DNA of 64,000 nucleotides from Lycocorax pyrrhopterus obiensis. Its lineage: Eukaryota; Chordata; Aves; Passeriformes; Paradisaeidae. Of this stretch, positions 63,416 to 64,000 are shown piece after piece (the stretch's first letter is position 1; every line of letters begins with the position of its first letter). Both the position numbers and the translations under genes were made by a program. The stretch lies in the NCBI GenBank assembly GCA_014706295.1, contig JACSVZ010000010.1:19496501-19560500 (forward strand). The letters are read 5' to 3'. The notes under the pieces are model-generated. The model searched no databases. It worked only from the letters and a program-made list of their open reading frames with translations, and was not told the origin of the DNA.

Positions 63416-64000
63416 CTGAGAAAAGCAGGGCTGCTGCCTTCAGCTCATTCCGAGGGGATCTGCGCTGCCTCTGGGGATTTTAGGACTCCAGCTACTGAGG
63501 AAAGCCAAAAACTGCTCTTCTGCCCACTCTGAAAAATGACTTAGATCTCCATAGACACCTGGTGCTTTTTCACTTTATTCTTGCAAGAGCTTAATTACCC
63601 AAGTGATTCTGGTAACTGTTAACACTGAAGCTGACAAGAATAAAATATTGCCTTGCAATCACCTTGCTCCCCAAAGTTAAGCACATGCTTACAGGATTTA
63701 TGGGAGCATCGCCTCTGGGCACAGGGAGTTTGTCACGGTGCATCCACAGGCTCTGATTGATTCCAGCTCAGCCCCACAGCCGTGACTGGGAGCAGCCAGG
63801 GACAGCAGCCACATGTACTCAGCCTCCGCAAGAACTTGCAGCATCTCCTCGTGACAAGCCCTGATTCGTGATACCAAAATGCTGTGAAAGTGCTGGTGTC
63901 CCACACCACAATCTGCCTGCAGATTCGGGGTGAACCTCCCATCCCACCCAGCCTCCTTCCTGATCCCACATTCCTTGAGGAAGGCAGGATCTCTGGAAAA
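63416..64000. other. Right edge, unassigned
   Basis: If the exon at 63334-63415 is real, this is the intron preceding it. Short open minus-strand frames around 63700-63970 match nothing I know. Confidence 0.5.

Overview
This is vertebrate nuclear DNA, almost certainly from a bird. The evidence is a long intron-rich gene, many short copies of CR1-type LINE tails (the usual avian repeat), one retroviral solo LTR, and compact spacing between genes. A passerine fits the short, worn CR1 tails, but this is only a guess. There are no bacterial features, and most open frames longer than 60 codons are chance frames in introns, CR1 copies or GC-rich promoter DNA.

The window is dominated by one complete gene on the minus strand: ARIH1, the Ariadne-class RBR E3 ubiquitin ligase. 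All 14 coding exons were located by reading the protein across GT-AG splice sites with compatible phases. They run from the ATG at 59294 to the stop at 10339-10341. The lengths sum to 1656 nt, giving 551 residues against 557 in human. Intron 1 alone is 21.5 kb. The start lies in a CpG island with YY1-like and NRF1-like sites.

Downstream of ARIH1, on the same strand, the first two coding exons of BBS4 (a BBSome subunit needed for cilia) are present at 7780-7803 and 5884-5935. The rest lies off the left edge. The order ARIH1 then BBS4, in tandem, is also seen in human. Here the BBS4 start codon is only about 2.5 kb from the ARIH1 stop and about 190 bp beyond a plausible distal ARIH1 poly(A) signal. 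A perfect RFX X-box lies 18 bp upstream of the BBS4 start codon, as expected for a ciliary gene.

To the right of ARIH1 (59.6-64 kb) are two CR1 copies in tandem, a solo LTR with exact 6-bp target-site duplications, another CR1, and a candidate last coding exon on the minus strand (63334-63415) from a gene I do not recognise.

ARIH1 and BBS4 are unrelated in function; one regulates cullin-RING ubiquitination and the other ciliary trafficking. I saw no operon-like or defence-like system. The best leads are the ciliary promoter squeezed behind ARIH1, the unidentified terminal exon, the dated retroviral insertion, and a G18/C19 pair of homopolymers in ARIH1 intron 3.
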